Counted from the first letter of the stretch, positions 24,839 to 33,228 are shown. The stretch: DNA of 38,800 nucleotides from a bacterium (GCA_030550015.1 JAUQQG010000064.1:1-38800); one strand, 5' to 3'. Notes: generated by a model from the sequence alone, not told the origin. Numbers and translations: made by a program.

Positions 24839-26373
24839 AAAGTGGTGACCCGTTCTTCGATCCCCATTGCACAGGCCATGACCCGATCCTTTGTTGCTTC
24901 CTCCCGGGGGAACCTCCCTGTCACCCTTCCCTTGTGAAGAACCAGGATGACGTCAGCAATGGAAAGGACCTCCTCCACATCGCTGGAAGCAAGGAGGATC
25001 GCCATTCCCTCTTGGGCGAGCTGGGAGAGGAGCCTCCTCACCTCTACCTTCGCACCCACATCGATCCCCTTTGTGGGTTCATCCACCAGGAGGACCTTTG
25101 GCTTTGTCTCCAGCCATTTGGCAATGACAACCTTTTGCTGGTTCCCCCCGCTGAGGGCTTTGACCTTCTGCCTCGGGCTCCTTGCAGCGATCCGCAATTT
25201 CTCCATCCACCTCTTGGTCACCTCAGCCTCCTTGGCTCCGTCGATGAAGAAGAGCATCCTGCTTAGCTCATGGAGTTTCGGCAGGGTGAGGTTGGCGGCC
25301 ACGCTCATCTCGGAGATCAGTCCCTGGGTCCTGCGGTCCTCTGGAACATAAGCAAGTCCATGAAGCTGTGCTTCATAAGGGGTCCGGATCCGTACCTCCT
25401 TGCCCTCGATCCAAATCTTTCCCTTCACCACCCGCTCCATCCCCCACAGTGCCTTGCACACCTCTGTCTTTCCTGCGCCAAGGAGGCCCGTGATGCCCAG
25501 GATCTCCCCCTTCCGGATGCGGAAATGGATATCCGTGAGATTCACGGATCCCGTGCCGGCGGTGGAGAGACCTTCAACGGCAAGCACAACCTCTCCCGCC
25601 AAAGCAGCTTCCTTCGGATAGAATGCCTCAATGGTCCTGCCGGTGATCCAGCGGATGATCTCTTGCTTCGAGATCCCTTGCACATCTGCGGTCCCTACCA
25701 CCCGGCCGTCACGAAGGACGGTCACCCTGTCGCAGATTTCGAAGACCTCGTCGATGCGGTGCGTGATGTAGATGATCGAGATCCCTTTCCCTTTCAATGA
25801 CCGGATGAGCTCAAAGAGCCGTTCGATCTCCTTGACGGCTAATCCAGAGGTAGCCTCATCCATGATCAGGATCTTGGCGTTCATGGAGAGCGCCCGCGCA
25901 ATCTCAACTTTCTGCTGATCGCCAAAACTTAAGCGTCCTACTTTCATTTGGGGGTCGATGCCATCCCCCAGCATCTGGAGGATCTCCCGGGCGTGCGCAT
26001 AGGCCGCAGCAAAATCTACAAATGGCGAAAGCGGCCTTGTGGGCTCCCTTCCGAAAAGGATATTCTCCGCAACGCTGAGGTTCGGGAAGAGACTGAGCTC
26101 TTGATGGATCATCGCGATCCCCAAGCTTTTCGCCACAGAAGGATCGGTGATCTCCACCTCCCTGCCTTCGAGGAGGATCCGCCCTGTATCCTTCCGGTAG
26201 ATCCCGGTAAGGATCCGCATCAGGGTTGTCTTGCCCGCCCCGTTCTCGCCCAGGAGGCCGTGGACCTCCCCCCTGCGGAGCTCCAGATCCACATCCTCCA
26301 GGGCCTTCACGCCCGGAAAGGATTTGCTGATTCCTTCTACCTTCAGGAGAACATCCACCTTCTCGGCTCCCAT
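24835..26373 (-). CDS. rbsA: Ribose/allose-type ABC transporter ATPase with two nucleotide-binding domains
   Basis: A 512-residue tandem ATPase. The first domain has GENGAGKTT (about residue 40), LSFGDQQKVEIARAL and ILIMDEATSGLA. The second has GLLGAGKTE (about residue 290), LSGGNQQKVVIAKWL and VLLVDEPTKGID. The degenerate first signature and intact second one follow the pattern of the RbsA/MglA/AlsA group. No good ribosome site precedes the ATG at 26373; a GTG at 26358 with GGGAG before it is an alternative. A stable hairpin separates it from the binding-protein gene. Confidence 0.93.
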   Translation of the reverse strand: MGAEKVDVLLKVEGISKSFPGVKALEDVDLELRRGEVHGLLGENGAGKTTLMRILTGIYRKDTGRILLEGREVEITDPSVAKSLGIAMIHQELSLFPNLSVAENILFGREPTRPLSPFVDFAAAYAHAREILQMLGDGIDPQMKVGRLSFGDQQKVEIARALSMNAKILIMDEATSGLAVKEIERLFELIRSLKGKGISIIYITHRIDEVFEICDRVTVLRDGRVVGTADVQGISKQEIIRWITGRTIEAFYPKEAALAGEVVLAVEGLSTAGTGSVNLTDIHFRIRKGEILGITGLLGAGKTEVCKALWGMERVVKGKIWIEGKEVRIRTPYEAQLHGLAYVPEDRRTQGLISEMSVAANLTLPKLHELSRMLFFIDGAKEAEVTKRWMEKLRIAARSPRQKVKALSGGNQQKVVIAKWLETKPKVLLVDEPTKGIDVGAKVEVRRLLSQLAQEGMAILLASSDVEEVLSIADVILVLHKGRVTGRFPREEATKDRVMACAMGIEERVTTL

Positions 26374-26403
26374 GCGGAAAGGCTTTGAACTTAAGGTAGG
26401 GAG

Positions 26404-26433
26404 GCGGGCCCAGGGGATGCCCCCTGGGCCCGC
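26404..26433 (-). promoter_or_regulatory. Perfect 13-bp GC-rich hairpin between rbsB and rbsA
   Basis: Arms at 26404-26416 and 26421-26433 pair completely around a 4-base loop, 30 bases after the rbsB stop codon. No T-run follows. Its place just after the binding-protein gene mirrors the 18-bp hairpin at 18697-18735, pointing to a common way to keep binding protein abundant relative to membrane components. Confidence 0.75.
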
Positions 26434-26463
26434 ACCCTGTTCGCGCCAGGGGTCCAGGCAGGT

Positions 26464-27498
26464 CTACTTCGTGCCTGGGAGTTTCGGAGGCGTCTTTGTG
26501 ACTTTGTCTACCTGGCCCACGTTCTCCTTCGTCACCACCATGGTGGGAGTCCCAATGAGTAGGGCTCCTGTAGGCTTGTAGACGGGAGTCCCCTTCGGAG
26601 GCTTCCACCCCTCCCGGATGTGCCGAGCGGCAGCCTCAACACCCCAGTATCCCATGATGTAAGGAGCCTGGGCAACGGTGGCTGCGAATTCCCCACGTTT
26701 CACCGCCTCTACAGCATCCTTAATGGCATCGAAGCCCACGATGATCACCCCATCAGGGAACCCTACCTTCAACCCAGCAGCCTTCAAGGCCTCCAGGGCT
26801 CCGAGGGCCATCTCATCGTTGGCCGCGATCACGCCATGGATGTCCTTGGTGGTGCCGAGGATGTCCTCCATCACCTTAAGACCTGTGGCCCGGTCGAACT
26901 TCGCCGTAAGATCTGCGACGATGTCCACTTCCTTCGCCTTCTTCAGGGGATCCAGCACGTTCTTGAATCCCTGTCCACGTTCAATCGCAGAGGAGGCACC
27001 TGGAGTCCCTTCCAGGACGACGATCCTCCACGGCTTCTTTTTCTTGGCTGCCTGGAGGAGCTCGATGAGCTTCTTCGCTCCCTCCATTGCGGCCTTTACG
27101 TTATCTGTCCCGATGTAGGCAATCCGGTCTCCCCCGACCACGTCCCGGTCAAGGGTGAATACAGGGATCTTCGCTGCGTTCGCTTTCTTTACGGCCGCGA
27201 CGAGCCCCTCCGCAGTGATGGGGTTGAGCAGGATGGCGTCCACCTTAGCGGCAATGGCATCCTCCACCTGCCGCGTCTGTTGCTCGACATCGTTGCGCGC
27301 ATCATAGGAGATGACCTCAACAGCAAACTTCTTCCCGGCGGCTTTGGCGCCATCAACCATGTCCACGAAGAACGGATGCGCCAGGCTGCTGACGAACACC
27401 GCCGCCTTCACCGGCTTCGGCGCCACAGACCCAGGCGCCGCTAGGGCAAGAAACAACCCCACGCAGATGACAACGCTCGCCAGCTTCCGTATAGACAT
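26464..27498 (-). CDS. rbsB: Ribose/allose-type ABC transporter substrate-binding protein
   Basis: A 344-residue periplasmic-binding-protein type I sugar receptor. A signal peptide (ASVVICVGLFLALAAPGSVA) has no lipobox cysteine. The mature part has typical segments: VKAAVFVSSLAHPFFVDMVD, AILLNPITAEGLVAAVKKAN, PVFTLDRDVVGGDRIAYIGT, GVIAANDEMALGALEALKAA and TVAQAPYIMGYWGVEAA. The ATG at 27498 follows GGGAGGGAG; a TTG further upstream is less likely. It is the specificity component of the RbsABC-like transporter. Ligand may be ribose or allose. Confidence 0.92.
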   Translation of the reverse strand: MSIRKLASVVICVGLFLALAAPGSVAPKPVKAAVFVSSLAHPFFVDMVDGAKAAGKKFAVEVISYDARNDVEQQTRQVEDAIAAKVDAILLNPITAEGLVAAVKKANAAKIPVFTLDRDVVGGDRIAYIGTDNVKAAMEGAKKLIELLQAAKKKKPWRIVVLEGTPGASSAIERGQGFKNVLDPLKKAKEVDIVADLTAKFDRATGLKVMEDILGTTKDIHGVIAANDEMALGALEALKAAGLKVGFPDGVIIVGFDAIKDAVEAVKRGEFAATVAQAPYIMGYWGVEAAARHIREGWKPPKGTPVYKPTGALLIGTPTMVVTKENVGQVDKVTKTPPKLPGTK

Positions 27499-27534
27499 CT
27501 CCCTCCCCTCCTTATTCAAAGAATCCTGGAGACG

Positions 27535-28458
27535 CTAGCTCCGCTCTGCGATGAACTGTTCCACCTCCTCTCGTGCAGGCATCGAGGGCTGAGCTCCCAT
27601 CCGGGTGACTGAGAGCGCCCCCACGTAGTTTGCAAACCGTGTTGCCTCTAGAAGATCCTTCCCCTCCGCAAGGGCGACGGCAAACCCTCCCGCGAATGCA
27701 TCGCCAGCGGCGGTTGTATCCACGGCCTGTACGGGAACCCCAGGCACGTGATGGACGCCCGAGGGACCCATGAGAAGGGCGCCCGAGGGACCCAGTTTGA
27801 CAATCACAACAGGCACGCCCCTCTCTTGGAGGATCCTTGCAGCATCCCTTGCCTCCTCCGGTCCATGAATAGGGATCCCGGTGAGCACCTCCGCCTCGTG
27901 TTCGTTGGGGACAAGCACATCGACAAGCTCATACATGCGTGCAGGGAGCGGGGCAGCGGGCGCGGGGTCCAGGATGACCGGCACTCCATGGTTCTTGGCG
28001 ATCTGCGCAGTATAGAGCACCGTCTCTATAGGGATCTCCAACTGGAGGATCAGCGCCCGCGCATCCTTCATGACTTCTTCTGCTTGGTCCACATCTGCTG
28101 GGGAGACATGCATGTTTGCTCCAGGAGCGACCACGATCGCATTGTTCCCTGATCCGTCCACAGCGATGAAGGCAACTCCCGTCGCGTGCACTGGGTCCTC
28201 CAGGACGAATCGCGTATCTACTCCCTTGGAAGCGACGCTTTGCAGCAACTCCCGCCCAAAGGTGTCTTTCCCCACGCGCCCGACCATGAACACCTCTGCA
28301 CCGAGGCGGGCCGAAGCCACCGCTTGGTTTGCGCCCTTCCCACCAGGGTATGTGTGAAACTCCTCGCCGAGCACCGTTTCCCCCACGGCCGGGATCCGCG
28401 GCGTTTTGATCACCAGATCCATATTGAGGCTCCCAACCACCACGATCCTAGGCCCCAT
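27535..28458 (-). CDS. rbsK: Ribokinase (second copy, rbs-like operon)
   Basis: A 307-residue PfkB kinase. The N terminus VVVGSLNMDLVIKTPRIPAV and the signature YPGGKGANQAVASARLGA are ribokinase hallmarks. The C-terminal motif is DTTAAGDAFAGGFAVALAEG; alanine in the first glycine position also occurs in E. coli RbsK. It transfers phosphate from ATP to ribose O5, or to a related sugar. The ATG at 28458 overlaps the lacI stop by 11 bases, so the two are coupled. Closer to true ribokinase than the first copy, since it keeps the NMD triad. Confidence 0.93.
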   Translation of the reverse strand: MGPRIVVVGSLNMDLVIKTPRIPAVGETVLGEEFHTYPGGKGANQAVASARLGAEVFMVGRVGKDTFGRELLQSVASKGVDTRFVLEDPVHATGVAFIAVDGSGNNAIVVAPGANMHVSPADVDQAEEVMKDARALILQLEIPIETVLYTAQIAKNHGVPVILDPAPAAPLPARMYELVDVLVPNEHEAEVLTGIPIHGPEEARDAARILQERGVPVVIVKLGPSGALLMGPSGVHHVPGVPVQAVDTTAAGDAFAGGFAVALAEGKDLLEATRFANYVGALSVTRMGAQPSMPAREEVEQFIAERS

Positions 28459-29467
28459 CACCGCACCTTCCGCATCCACACGATTCCCGGATCACAAGCC
28501 TCGGAGCCAAGAGGACCCTCCTCACCCGTTTCCTCCCTCTCTCAAGGCGTTCCACGATCATCTCCACAGCCAGCTGGCCCATCTGGCGCTTTGGTTGGGC
28601 AACAGTGGTGAGAGCAGGTTTGACCAGGGAGGCCACCATGATATCGTCAAAACCCACGACGGCCACATCCTCAGGGATGCGGAAGCCACATTCCTCGATT
28701 GCTTTCATGGCTCCCAATGCCATGATGTCGCTGGAGGCCAGGAGTGCAGAGGGAGGGTCTCCTTCTCCCAGGATCTCTTGCATCGCTGCGTAGCCCCCCT
28801 CGAAGGTGAACCCCCCGTTCTTGACGAGACGGGGGTCGACGGGAACCCCAGCTTCCCGCATCGCTTTCCGGTACCCTTCCCAGCGCTCCACCGCAGTACT
28901 CAGGGGCAATGGCCCTGTGATGATGCCAATCCGCTTGTGGCCCAGGGTGAGGAGATGTCTTGCAGCTTCGTATGCTCCCCTTTTGTTGTCCACAAGCACA
29001 GAGTCCGCATGAATCCCAGGGATCTCCCGATCGAGCATCACGAGGGGAATTGGGCTTTCCAGCGGAGTGCTGCGATTCACTTCGTTGGAACCGGCGGTGA
29101 CGAAGATCACCCCATCTACCTGCTTCTCCCCGAGGACGTTCAGATAGGTCCGCTCCCGCGCCGGATCGTTCTCCGAGTTACAAAGGATGACGGTATACCC
29201 GTAATCCCGTGAAGCATCCTCTACACCCTTCGCCACCTCTGCGAAGAATGGATTGGTGATATCCGGGACGATCAGGCCGATGGTGTATGTCCGCTTCTTC
29301 TTGAGGCCCCTGGCCAGGGCGTTTGGCCGGTAGTTCAGTTTCTCTACGGCGTGCAGGACTCTGCGCCGTTTCTCCTCGTTCACAGGGGCGGTACCGTTCA
29401 ATACGCGGGAGACGGTACTTGCAGATACCCCTGCCTCCCTTGCGACATCGTGGATCGTCGTTGCCAT
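28448..29467 (-). CDS. LacI-family transcriptional regulator (RbsR-like)
   Basis: A 339-residue repressor. The helix-turn-helix is TIHDVAREAGVSASTVSRVL, with a hinge helix at YRPNALARGLKKKR, then a sugar-binding core (GLIVPDITNPFFAEVAKGVE, SALLASSDIMALGAMKAIEE, VAVVGFDDI). The family-standard N terminus fixes the start at 29467, but no ribosome site precedes it. A LacI-type operator lies 4 bases upstream. The C-terminal tail is cysteine-rich (SCGCGRCGDG), which is unusual. It probably represses the rbs-like operon and itself, with the sugar as inducer. Confidence 0.93.
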   Translation of the reverse strand: MATTIHDVAREAGVSASTVSRVLNGTAPVNEEKRRRVLHAVEKLNYRPNALARGLKKKRTYTIGLIVPDITNPFFAEVAKGVEDASRDYGYTVILCNSENDPARERTYLNVLGEKQVDGVIFVTAGSNEVNRSTPLESPIPLVMLDREIPGIHADSVLVDNKRGAYEAARHLLTLGHKRIGIITGPLPLSTAVERWEGYRKAMREAGVPVDPRLVKNGGFTFEGGYAAMQEILGEGDPPSALLASSDIMALGAMKAIEECGFRIPEDVAVVGFDDIMVASLVKPALTTVAQPKRQMGQLAVEMIVERLERGRKRVRRVLLAPRLVIRESCGCGRCGDGA

Positions 29468-29471
29468 GGGA

Positions 29472-29485
29472 TGAAATCGTTTTCA
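29472..29485. promoter_or_regulatory. LacI/RbsR-type operator
   Basis: The 14-mer TGAAATCGTTTTCA is palindromic except for one central pair and has the CG centre of LacI-family operators; it also fits the cre pattern. It lies between rbsD and lacI, ending 4 bases from the lacI start, so the repressor would bind over its own 5' end. No clear -10/-35 pair is seen here. Confidence 0.6.
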
Positions 29486-29588
29486 AAACTCAGTTTTTCT
29501 ATTCGCCTCTTATGGGCAATTCTCCTCCTCAAAGGAATCAGGAAAGAGTGGCTGTAAAGGAGCCTGCAAAAGATTCCGGCGGGACTCC

Positions 29589-29984
29589 TTAAAAGATCAC
29601 CCCGGAGATAAGGATAATGTTTGCGTAGGGAGTACACTCTCCCGTCCGTACCACTGCTTTGGCTCCGGAGACTTTGGCTTTAAACTCCTCATGGGGGATT
29701 TCTTCAATGGGAACGGCAGCAAAGAGAGATCTCACCTGCTCGTACAGCTGGGGACTGCGCTCGGACATCTCCCTTGCCACAATGACGCGTTCAACCTGGA
29801 GTTCTTGGAGAATCGCCTCCACCGTCTCCAGGAACCCGGGGACTCCTTTCACAAGCGCGAGGTCTACCTTGCGCACGCTTCCGGGAATCGGTAACCCGCT
29901 ATCAGCCACGACAAGGGCGTCGGTATGACCCATCGTGGCAATGATGTGGGAAAGCTCGCTGTTCAACACTCCCCCTTTCTTCAT
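29589..29984 (-). CDS. rbsD: D-ribose pyranase
   Basis: A 131-residue RbsD/FucU family protein that interconverts pyranose and other ring forms of ribose before phosphorylation. MKKGGVLNSELSHIIATMGH gives the catalytic His20, followed by TDALVVADSGLPIP. The C-terminal VRTGECTPYANIILISGV is also typical. AAGGAGG lies 7 bases before the ATG at 29984, while an extended reading to 30044 lacks family sequence. First gene of the rbs-like run; an operator lies between it and lacI. Confidence 0.93.
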   Translation of the reverse strand: MKKGGVLNSELSHIIATMGHTDALVVADSGLPIPGSVRKVDLALVKGVPGFLETVEAILQELQVERVIVAREMSERSPQLYEQVRSLFAAVPIEEIPHEEFKAKVSGAKAVVRTGECTPYANIILISGVIF

Positions 29985-30021
29985 CACCAACCTCCTTGTG
30001 CGTCTCCGTACCTGCAAAATC

Positions 30022-31692
30022 TCATGAAGGAAGTTTCTCAACACGTCTCAGGAGGCGGGCGGCGCCGAAGCCGGCGAGACCGAGGAGGGGCGCGAGCGGG
30101 GAGAGGAGGCCAACCGGCGTGAGCTGCAGCAGGTCCAGGTAGTACTTGAACCCCAACCGCAGGTCGGGGAGGTACCAGGGGAACTTCACATCCCAGAGCC
30201 AGTAGAAGTAGGCCACCTGGAGAACCAAGGCGCCGGCAACCAGCGCGGCGGTATCCAGCCCTGCGAAAGCAGCCTCTCCTGGCGTCCTCCGGGCGCTCAG
30301 CGCCCCTGCAAGCAAGACCCCAACGGCCAGGGCGATCACGGCGTCGATCATACGCGCGGTGAAGAATTGCAAGATCTGCTCCTCTGTGTTAAAGACACTG
30401 AGTGACCAGTGAAACCCCCTTCCGAAAAAGAGCGCCAGCGCAACCAAAAAATACGCCACCATTCCCCCAAGCGCCATCGCCAGCGATCCGCGCTTGGCAG
30501 ACCACACGGCGTACAGGAGAACAGGGAGGATCGACCCTGCAGCGAGGGGAAGGCGCCGGAAGCGCTCGGAGTTCAACTTCTCCCGTTTGACCTGCGTCAA
30601 GGAGGTCCAAAGGGCCTTCTGGGCAGAGAGGACGTCGCCGGTTAGGACCTCCATGTTCGCCACGGGTGGGACACTCCTCCCAAGCTGACGAATGGAGAAA
30701 TCTACGATTGCTTTCTGCTGGTCGACCCACCGCTTCACCGCCGGCTGGAGGTCTCCTTCCAAGGCTTCCACCAGAGGGCGCCCGTTGTTATGGGCAGGGA
30801 TGGGAAGGCCGAGGAGAATGGAGATGGTGGGAGCGATGTCCATTTGACGGACCTCTGGCCCCTTGAGCCCAGGCCGGATCCCCTCCCCCGCCAGGACAAG
30901 GGGGGTCCGCCTGACCTCGGGTTCCCAGCCTCCATGCCCTCCGCGATCGATGTGGCCATGATCTGCCGTGACAATGAGAACAGTTCCCTGGCCGGCGGCT
31001 TGGTGGATCTGCCCGATGTATTCATCCACCCTCCGGATGGCCTCTGCGTACACTGGGCTTACTGCGCCGAAGCTGTGGCCCGCGACATCAGGGCCGGGAA
31101 AGTGCACGACGATCAACCGCGCAGGGGTCTTCAGGAGATCGATGGCGGCATCGGCAATCACCGCGTCGGTGCGATACAACCCCTCAACGTCCCCGTACTT
31201 CGGGTCGGGCACGATGCGACGATCATCGATCCATGGGCCAAATAACTCCCGCCATCCCGGCGTCCCGGCGAGCGCTGTTCGCATGCCTACCCGCTTGGCT
31301 GCCGCGAAGATGCTATCGACCTGAACGGGCCCCTTGTACCAGTTTGTGGTGACGCCACTCACCTCTTGGGGGGCGCCTGAGATGATGACCGTCCAGCCTG
31401 GGAGCGAGAGGGATGGTTCGCCTGCCCAGGCGACGAAATCGGCCCCTAGGTCTCGCAGCGCATTCAAGTTAGGCATCCTGCGGGAAGCGTCCTCGCGGAG
31501 ACCGTCTATAACGACGAGCACGAGGCGGTGCGCCAGCGGTCTCCCTGCTTCGCCCTCCACGAGCGGGCGGGCATACGGGCTTTTGTAGTGCACAACGGCG
31601 TTCCAGCTCGACTCCGCCAAGCGTTGGGATCCGTACCCCACCGCAACGAGGACCACGGCGACCGCGAGACCTGCCAGGATCCTCCGGACCAT
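30022..31692 (-). CDS. Membrane-anchored alkaline phosphatase superfamily phosphodiesterase-like protein
   Basis: A 556-residue protein with an N-terminal membrane anchor (RRILAGLAVAVVLVAVGYG), an external catalytic domain and about five membrane segments in residues 375-545. Metal-site segments of type I phosphodiesterases are present: LVLVVIDGLREDAS, SLSLPGWTVIISG around the nucleophile, FPGPDVAGHSFG, and VTADHGHIDRGGHGGWEP. The domain order recalls GPI-ethanolamine-phosphate transferases and lipid-modifying phosphotransferases, so work on a membrane lipid or glycan is possible. The ATG at 31692 has GGAGGGAG just before it. Substrate unknown. It may read through into rbsD, 37 bases downstream. 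Confidence 0.75.
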   Translation of the reverse strand: MVRRILAGLAVAVVLVAVGYGSQRLAESSWNAVVHYKSPYARPLVEGEAGRPLAHRLVLVVIDGLREDASRRMPNLNALRDLGADFVAWAGEPSLSLPGWTVIISGAPQEVSGVTTNWYKGPVQVDSIFAAAKRVGMRTALAGTPGWRELFGPWIDDRRIVPDPKYGDVEGLYRTDAVIADAAIDLLKTPARLIVVHFPGPDVAGHSFGAVSPVYAEAIRRVDEYIGQIHQAAGQGTVLIVTADHGHIDRGGHGGWEPEVRRTPLVLAGEGIRPGLKGPEVRQMDIAPTISILLGLPIPAHNNGRPLVEALEGDLQPAVKRWVDQQKAIVDFSIRQLGRSVPPVANMEVLTGDVLSAQKALWTSLTQVKREKLNSERFRRLPLAAGSILPVLLYAVWSAKRGSLAMALGGMVAYFLVALALFFGRGFHWSLSVFNTEEQILQFFTARMIDAVIALAVGVLLAGALSARRTPGEAAFAGLDTAALVAGALVLQVAYFYWLWDVKFPWYLPDLRLGFKYYLDLLQLTPVGLLSPLAPLLGLAGFGAARLLRRVEKLPS

Positions 31693-31709
31693 CTCTCCCT
31701 CCACACAAA

Positions 31710-31758
31710 GAAAATGGGGCGAGCAGAAGACCGGCACGCAGGGACTCTATTCGCCCCA
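31710..31758 (-). terminator. Terminator-like hairpin between pth and the phosphodiesterase gene
   Basis: On the minus strand TGGGGCGA (31758-31751) pairs with TCGCCCCA (31722-31715) across a 28-base loop, followed at once by TTTTCTTTG. It lies downstream of pth, so it probably ends the rplY-pth transcript. The long loop makes it weaker than a classic terminator. Confidence 0.5.
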
Positions 31759-31792
31759 GAAAAATGGAATTCCTTGCAGGTGAGCGAGGCAA

Positions 31793-32362
31793 CTAGAGGG
31801 AGTTGAAGCGGTTCATTGCCACCGCAACCCCACGGGTGAGGATGACCTCCACGGCCTCTGCAGCGCGACGGACCGCCTCCTGGAGCAGCGGTGCTTCCTC
31901 TGTAGGAATCGGGCTGAGCACGTAGTCCGCGGGATCCACGTCTTTGGGGGGACGGCCGATGCCGATCTTCACCCTGGTGAACAGGTCCGTCCCCAGGCTC
32001 TCCAAGATGGAACGGACACCCTTATGCCCCCCGTGTCCTCCGCGGGTCCGGATCCGGATGACGCCGACAGGGAGATCGAGATCGTCATGGATCACAATGA
32101 GGTCCATGGGGTCCACGGTGTACCGCTTGCATAGGTCGGCGACGGCGATCCCGCTGAGGTTGACATATGTCTGCGGCTTTGCCAGGATCACGGAGCAGCC
32201 GTCGATTGCGCCGCGACCGAGGATCGCCCATCCCTCCTCGGTACGAACGGGGATCTTCTTCACCGTGGCCAGGAGATCCACAACCTCAAATCCAAGGTTA
32301 TGCCGTGTCCCAGCGTAGGCACGCCCTGGATTCCCAAGCCCGACAACCAGCTTTTCTCCCAT
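31793..32362 (-). CDS. pth: Peptidyl-tRNA hydrolase
   Basis: A 189-residue enzyme that frees peptides from stalled peptidyl-tRNA in the cytoplasm. Catalytic residues are all present: Asn in VGLGNPGRAY, His in GTRHNLGFEV, Asp in VIHDDLDLPVG, and Asn-Arg region RGGHGGHKGVRSI. The ATG at 32362 gives the standard short N terminus; a GTG at 32374 would add four residues. It lies directly downstream of rplY, a common bacterial pairing. Confidence 0.96.
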   Translation of the reverse strand: MGEKLVVGLGNPGRAYAGTRHNLGFEVVDLLATVKKIPVRTEEGWAILGRGAIDGCSVILAKPQTYVNLSGIAVADLCKRYTVDPMDLIVIHDDLDLPVGVIRIRTRGGHGGHKGVRSILESLGTDLFTRVKIGIGRPPKDVDPADYVLSPIPTEEAPLLQEAVRRAAEAVEVILTRGVAVAMNRFNSL

Positions 32363-32414
32363 GCACAGCGCCACCCAATCCGGGAGAAAGGGCTCAAGCA
32401 GTCCTAAGCACCAT

Positions 32415-33065
32415 TTACTCCTCTTCCGCTTCCTCCGGTGCCCTAGGCATTTGGGGGACCTGTGGCGGTGCCGCCTCCGCAGGAGCAGGGACCTCTTCCT
32501 TGGCCGGGGCGAGGATACTCACCACAACTTCCTCGGGAGGAGTCCGCACGCTGACTCCGTCTGGAATCTTCAGTTCAGAGACGTGGATCGTATCCCCAAT
32601 GTCCAGGTGGGAGATGTCCACTTCGATATGCTCGGGGATCTGTGTGGGGAGGCATTCCACCACCAGGAAGCGGAGGTGTTGTTCGAGGATCCCCCCCGCG
32701 GCGACCCCCTTCGCCTGTCCAACGAGAATGACGGGGACCTCAAGCTCAATGGTCTCCTCCAGACTCACCGCCACGAGGTCGGCGTGGATCACATCCCTCC
32801 CATAGAGATCCTGCTGGAGCTCCTTGAGCATGACTGTAGCCCTGTCCACTTCCCCGTCCTTGTGGATCTCCAGATCAATGAGCACGTTCTTGCCGGCAGC
32901 GGTATGCAGGACCTCCAGCAATCGCTTGCGCTCGACCGCGAGAGGTGTAGGGGATCTGCCCTTCCCGTAGAGAATCGCCGGGATCTTCCCTATAAGCCTC
33001 AGCTTTTTCGCTGCACTCTTCCCCGTCTTTGTCCTTACCTCCGCGGGGAGGACCACACGCTCCAT
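32415..33065 (-). CDS. rplY: 50S ribosomal protein L25/general stress protein Ctc (TL5 type)
   Basis: A 216-residue L25 family protein that binds 5S rRNA. The N-terminal L25 domain (RTKTGKSAAKKLRLIGKIPA, ILYGKG) spans about residues 1-90. The C-terminal TL5 domain (VPVILVGQAKGVAAGGILEQ and LEVECLP-like segment) follows. An acidic Pro/Glu/Ala-rich tail ends the protein. The long two-domain form is found in Ctc and Thermus TL5. The ATG at 33065 has GAGGAGGGAG upstream, and a strong promoter lies 40 bases before it. A longer reading to 33173 runs through that promoter and is rejected. Confidence 0.95.
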   Translation of the reverse strand: MERVVLPAEVRTKTGKSAAKKLRLIGKIPAILYGKGRSPTPLAVERKRLLEVLHTAAGKNVLIDLEIHKDGEVDRATVMLKELQQDLYGRDVIHADLVAVSLEETIELEVPVILVGQAKGVAAGGILEQHLRFLVVECLPTQIPEHIEVDISHLDIGDTIHVSELKIPDGVSVRTPPEEVVVSILAPAKEEVPAPAEAAPPQVPQMPRAPEEAEEE

Positions 33066-33101
33066 ACGTTCTCCCTCCTCAACGCTTGCAGCCAGGATTC
33101 G

Positions 33102-33130
33102 ATTATAACACCACCCCTCCTCCCTGTCCA
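33102..33130 (-). promoter_or_regulatory. Promoter of rplY
   Basis: On the minus strand TGGACA (33130-33125) and TATAAT (33107-33102) are 17 bp apart, and TGT before TATAAT makes it an extended -10 as well. It faces away from the phosphate locus. Its -35 is 11 bp from the direct repeats that precede the DUF47 fusion gene. Confidence 0.7.
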
Positions 33131-33140
33131 ATGGCCCAGC

Positions 33141-33162
33141 TTCCAATTCCCTGAAAATTCCT
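33141..33162 (+). promoter_or_regulatory. Two 11-bp direct repeats upstream of the DUF47-winged helix gene (Pho-box-like)
   Basis: TTCCAATTCCC (33141-33151) and TGAAAATTCCT (33152-33162) are adjacent, in exact 11-bp phase, and share AATTCC. They match the repeats before pstS (TTCAAATTCCT). PhoB/OmpR-type winged helices bind such 11-bp tandem repeats. This suggests binding by the downstream gene's own product. Confidence 0.55.
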
Positions 33163-33228
33163 GCACCTCCCATCCCTCTCCCTGCGCTCCGGGAGCGAAG
33201 GACCTAGCTCTGCTCTGGAGGACATCAG

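Noticed and set aside
27535-28458. Two ribokinase genes as a recent duplication
   Set aside because: The copies at 21581-22507 and 27535-28458 differ at key motifs (IITDL against NMDL; TGAGD against TAAGD), so they look like separate lineages.
29521-29545. Short leader frame with GGAGGAG upstream of lacI
   Set aside because: Only about six codons from a TTG start; too little to separate from chance.
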